Shown one piece after another: positions 62,775-64,000 of a stretch of DNA of 64,000 nt. The notes below the pieces were generated by a model, which did not search any database, was not told the DNA's origin, and worked only from the letters and a program-made list of their open reading frames with translations. The stretch's first letter is position 1. Each line of letters begins with the position of its first letter. The translations under genes were made by a program, and so were the position numbers. Source of the stretch: DAMBHY01 sp032068765 (GTDB lineage: Bacteria; Bacteroidota; Bacteroidia; Bacteroidales; Dysgonomonadaceae); NCBI GenBank assembly GCA_032068765.1, contig DAMBHY010000003.1, positions 124,001 to 188,000 on the forward strand. Direction: 5' to 3'.

Positions 62775-64000
62775 TTAATCATCATCTCCCTCTTTGAAAA
62801 GAACATCAAAAATGTTAGATAACCCATTGTTTTTTTGTTTTTTTTCTTTTTCGGGTGTAGGTTTTGAAGCAGATTTAGGTGTAGCCGTTTTATTATTATT
62901 CCGAAAAACTTTGAAAATATTTTTGGCATCTTTTTTTTCAGGATTACCCAATGGGGTCTCATCATCATCAGGTTTTTCAATGATTGGTTCTCCGCAGTCT
63001 ATTGTTCCTAATCTCAATAGTCCCAATACTTCTGTGTAGCAAGGATCATCTCCTATTTTTGAGTTATTGTTTACTGTTGAACGCAAAGCAGCAGTCATTC
63101 GTACAGGCATTTCAAATTTATTTGCTAAATAGTTGTCAATCTCTTTTAACTGGGATGCACCACCAGTGACAATTATTCCAGCACCTAACTTATCTTCAAA
63201 ACCAGAAACTTTTATCTGCTCTTTAATATTTGCAACGATTTCATCAAGTCGTAAAACTATAACTTTATTTAGTTCTAATAAATCTATATCATTTTTGTTT
63301 GAAAACGGACTAAATGCGTTGTTATCAGTCTTTATTTTAGCTTTTCCGTAGGATTTCTTAAACGTTTCTGCCTCGTTTTCTGTGAAATTTAGGGTACTAA
63401 TATCTTTGGTAAGATTTCTGCCTCCAAAAGGAATTGTAGCCATATACTGAAAAATACCGGCTTTGTAAATTGCAATTGTGGTAGTGCCTGACCCAAAATC
63501 AATTAAAGCACAACCAAGCTCTTTTTCATCTTCAGTGAGCGCAATATTCGCCGTGGCTAAAATACCTATCATATAGCCTGCAATATCAATACCCGCATTC
63601 TGGAAAGTTTTTTTAGTGATGGTAAATAAATTTGGTCTACCTTCAATAACCTTAAAATTGGCTTCAATAGCAGAACATGTAACACCTACAGGATTTGTTT
63701 CGGCTTTACTATCAACAAAATATTCAACTCCACCTATCTGATATTTGGCACGAAAATCAGAGTTATTTTTTTCTGCTTCCTTCTCAAGTTCTGCAATAAC
63801 ATTTTCTGTTACAATTCCTGAAGACGACAAATTTTTTCTTTCAATATAATTTACTGAATGCAATGATTGGCCGGAAATTGTTACATATGCTTTTTTAATT
63901 TTACGACCATTCAGATTATTTTCAAGATAATTAATAAGCTGTTTTATTTTTGCGCTTACTTTATCAATATTATGAATGAGGCCACGTCTCACACTTTGGT
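62775..64000 (-). CDS. ftsA: Cell division protein FtsA (5' end beyond window)
   Basis: Actin-like protein that tethers FtsZ to the membrane. At the right window edge the frame is open through SVRRGLIHNIDKVSAKIKQL, which aligns to about residue 40-45 of FtsA, so the N-terminal phosphate-1 loop is outside. Visible parts: the SHS2 domain (about AYVTISGQSLHSVNY), phosphate-2 loop CALIDFGSGTTTIAIYKAG, and the adenosine motif GAGIIVTGGASQL. The C-terminus has a charged Lys-rich linker (PKSASKPTPEKEKKQKNNG) before a final amphipathic helix-like stretch. The GTG at 63992 is not the true start. Confidence 0.95.
   Translation of the reverse strand, partial: QSVRRGLIHNIDKVSAKIKQLINYLENNLNGRKIKKAYVTISGQSLHSVNYIERKNLSSSGIVTENVIAELEKEAEKNNSDFRAKYQIGGVEYFVDSKAETNPVGVTCSAIEANFKVIEGRPNLFTITKKTFQNAGIDIAGYMIGILATANIALTEDEKELGCALIDFGSGTTTIAIYKAGIFQYMATIPFGGRNLTKDISTLNFTENEAETFKKSYGKAKIKTDNNAFSPFSNKNDIDLLELNKVIVLRLDEIVANIKEQIKVSGFEDKLGAGIIVTGGASQLKEIDNYLANKFEMPVRMTAALRSTVNNNSKIGDDPCYTEVLGLLRLGTIDCGEPIIEKPDDDETPLGNPEKKDAKNIFKVFRNNNKTATPKSASKPTPEKEKKQKNNGLSNIFDVLFKEGDDD

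Noticed and set aside
63992..64000. GTG at 63992 as the FtsA start
   Set aside because: The frame is open past it to the window edge, and the FtsA N-terminal nucleotide-binding loop is missing, so the true start is outside the window.

Overview
The window looks like chromosomal DNA from a member of the Bacteroidota, most likely order Bacteroidales; the genus cannot be fixed from sequence alone. Supporting signs are the AT-rich composition, many Bacteroidota-type promoters (-7 box TAnnTTTG, several with TTTG about 20 bp upstream), family-restricted proteins (DUF4923, DUF4468, DUF6340, putative porin of the Porin_10 type, a DUF4105/Lnb-type protein) and large Bacteroidota-style YidC and Rho. 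Almost everything is ordinary housekeeping, with a few accessory or decayed patches.

Layout. 1-6.8 kb: 3'-truncated secA, an Lnb-type lipoprotein acyltransferase candidate with a small partner, rpmE, then cinA and a DUF4923 protein. 6.8-7.7 kb: a gene-free gap with a 42-bp tandem repeat array. 7.7-16.2 kb: acyl-ACP thioesterase, proS, menA, a methyltransferase, rplU-rpmA, and an umuD-umuC-nnrDE string. 16.3-16.6 kb: tRNA-Gly, tRNA-Leu(CAG), tRNA-Leu(GAG) under one promoter. 16.7-24.2 kb: free-Met sulfoxide reductase, OmpA lipoprotein, pyrG-yidC, a BPL_N amidotransferase-like protein and a DUF72 protein. 24.7-31.6 kb: a seven-gene minus-strand string (VanZ, TlpA-like, SHOCT/DUF4870, FtsE-like, Cca, porin, PncB). 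31.8-41.3 kb: CtpA-type protease, mtnN-luxS, DUF2284, secreted esterase, DUF4468 and a Tricorn-like protease. 41.5-42.1 kb: two small Cys-rich proteins. 42.1-42.6 kb: a fossil IS256-type transposase. 42.7-49.2 kb: a TetR-TolC-AcrA-AcrB-PII-like efflux operon whose regulator is frameshifted. 49.4-59.5 kb: GH92 mannosidase, BSP-type peptidase, hemW, ROK glucokinase, M64 peptidase, DUF6340 lipoprotein and rho. 59.5-61 kb: a second, inverted copy of the 42-bp repeat element. 61-64 kb: yqeY, ftsZ and 5'-truncated ftsA.

How the parts relate. mtnN and luxS form the S-adenosylhomocysteine detoxification pair. ftsA-ftsZ is the division cluster and pyrG-yidC a tight pair. The efflux operon carries all three tripartite components, its own regulator and a PII-like protein. 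GH92 and the BSP peptidase overlap by ATGA and look like a secreted glycan/protein degradation pair.

The most unusual signal is a composite repeat present twice in inverted orientation (about 6.99-7.54 kb and 59.85-60.73 kb). Each copy contains a 42-bp tandem array in which every clean unit holds a 22-bp dyad (TGCG-N4-AGTACT-N4-CGCA), flanked on one side by a short ORF-like segment and on the other by a conserved AT-rich flank. Both copies sit between convergent genes. I recognise no known element type for it.
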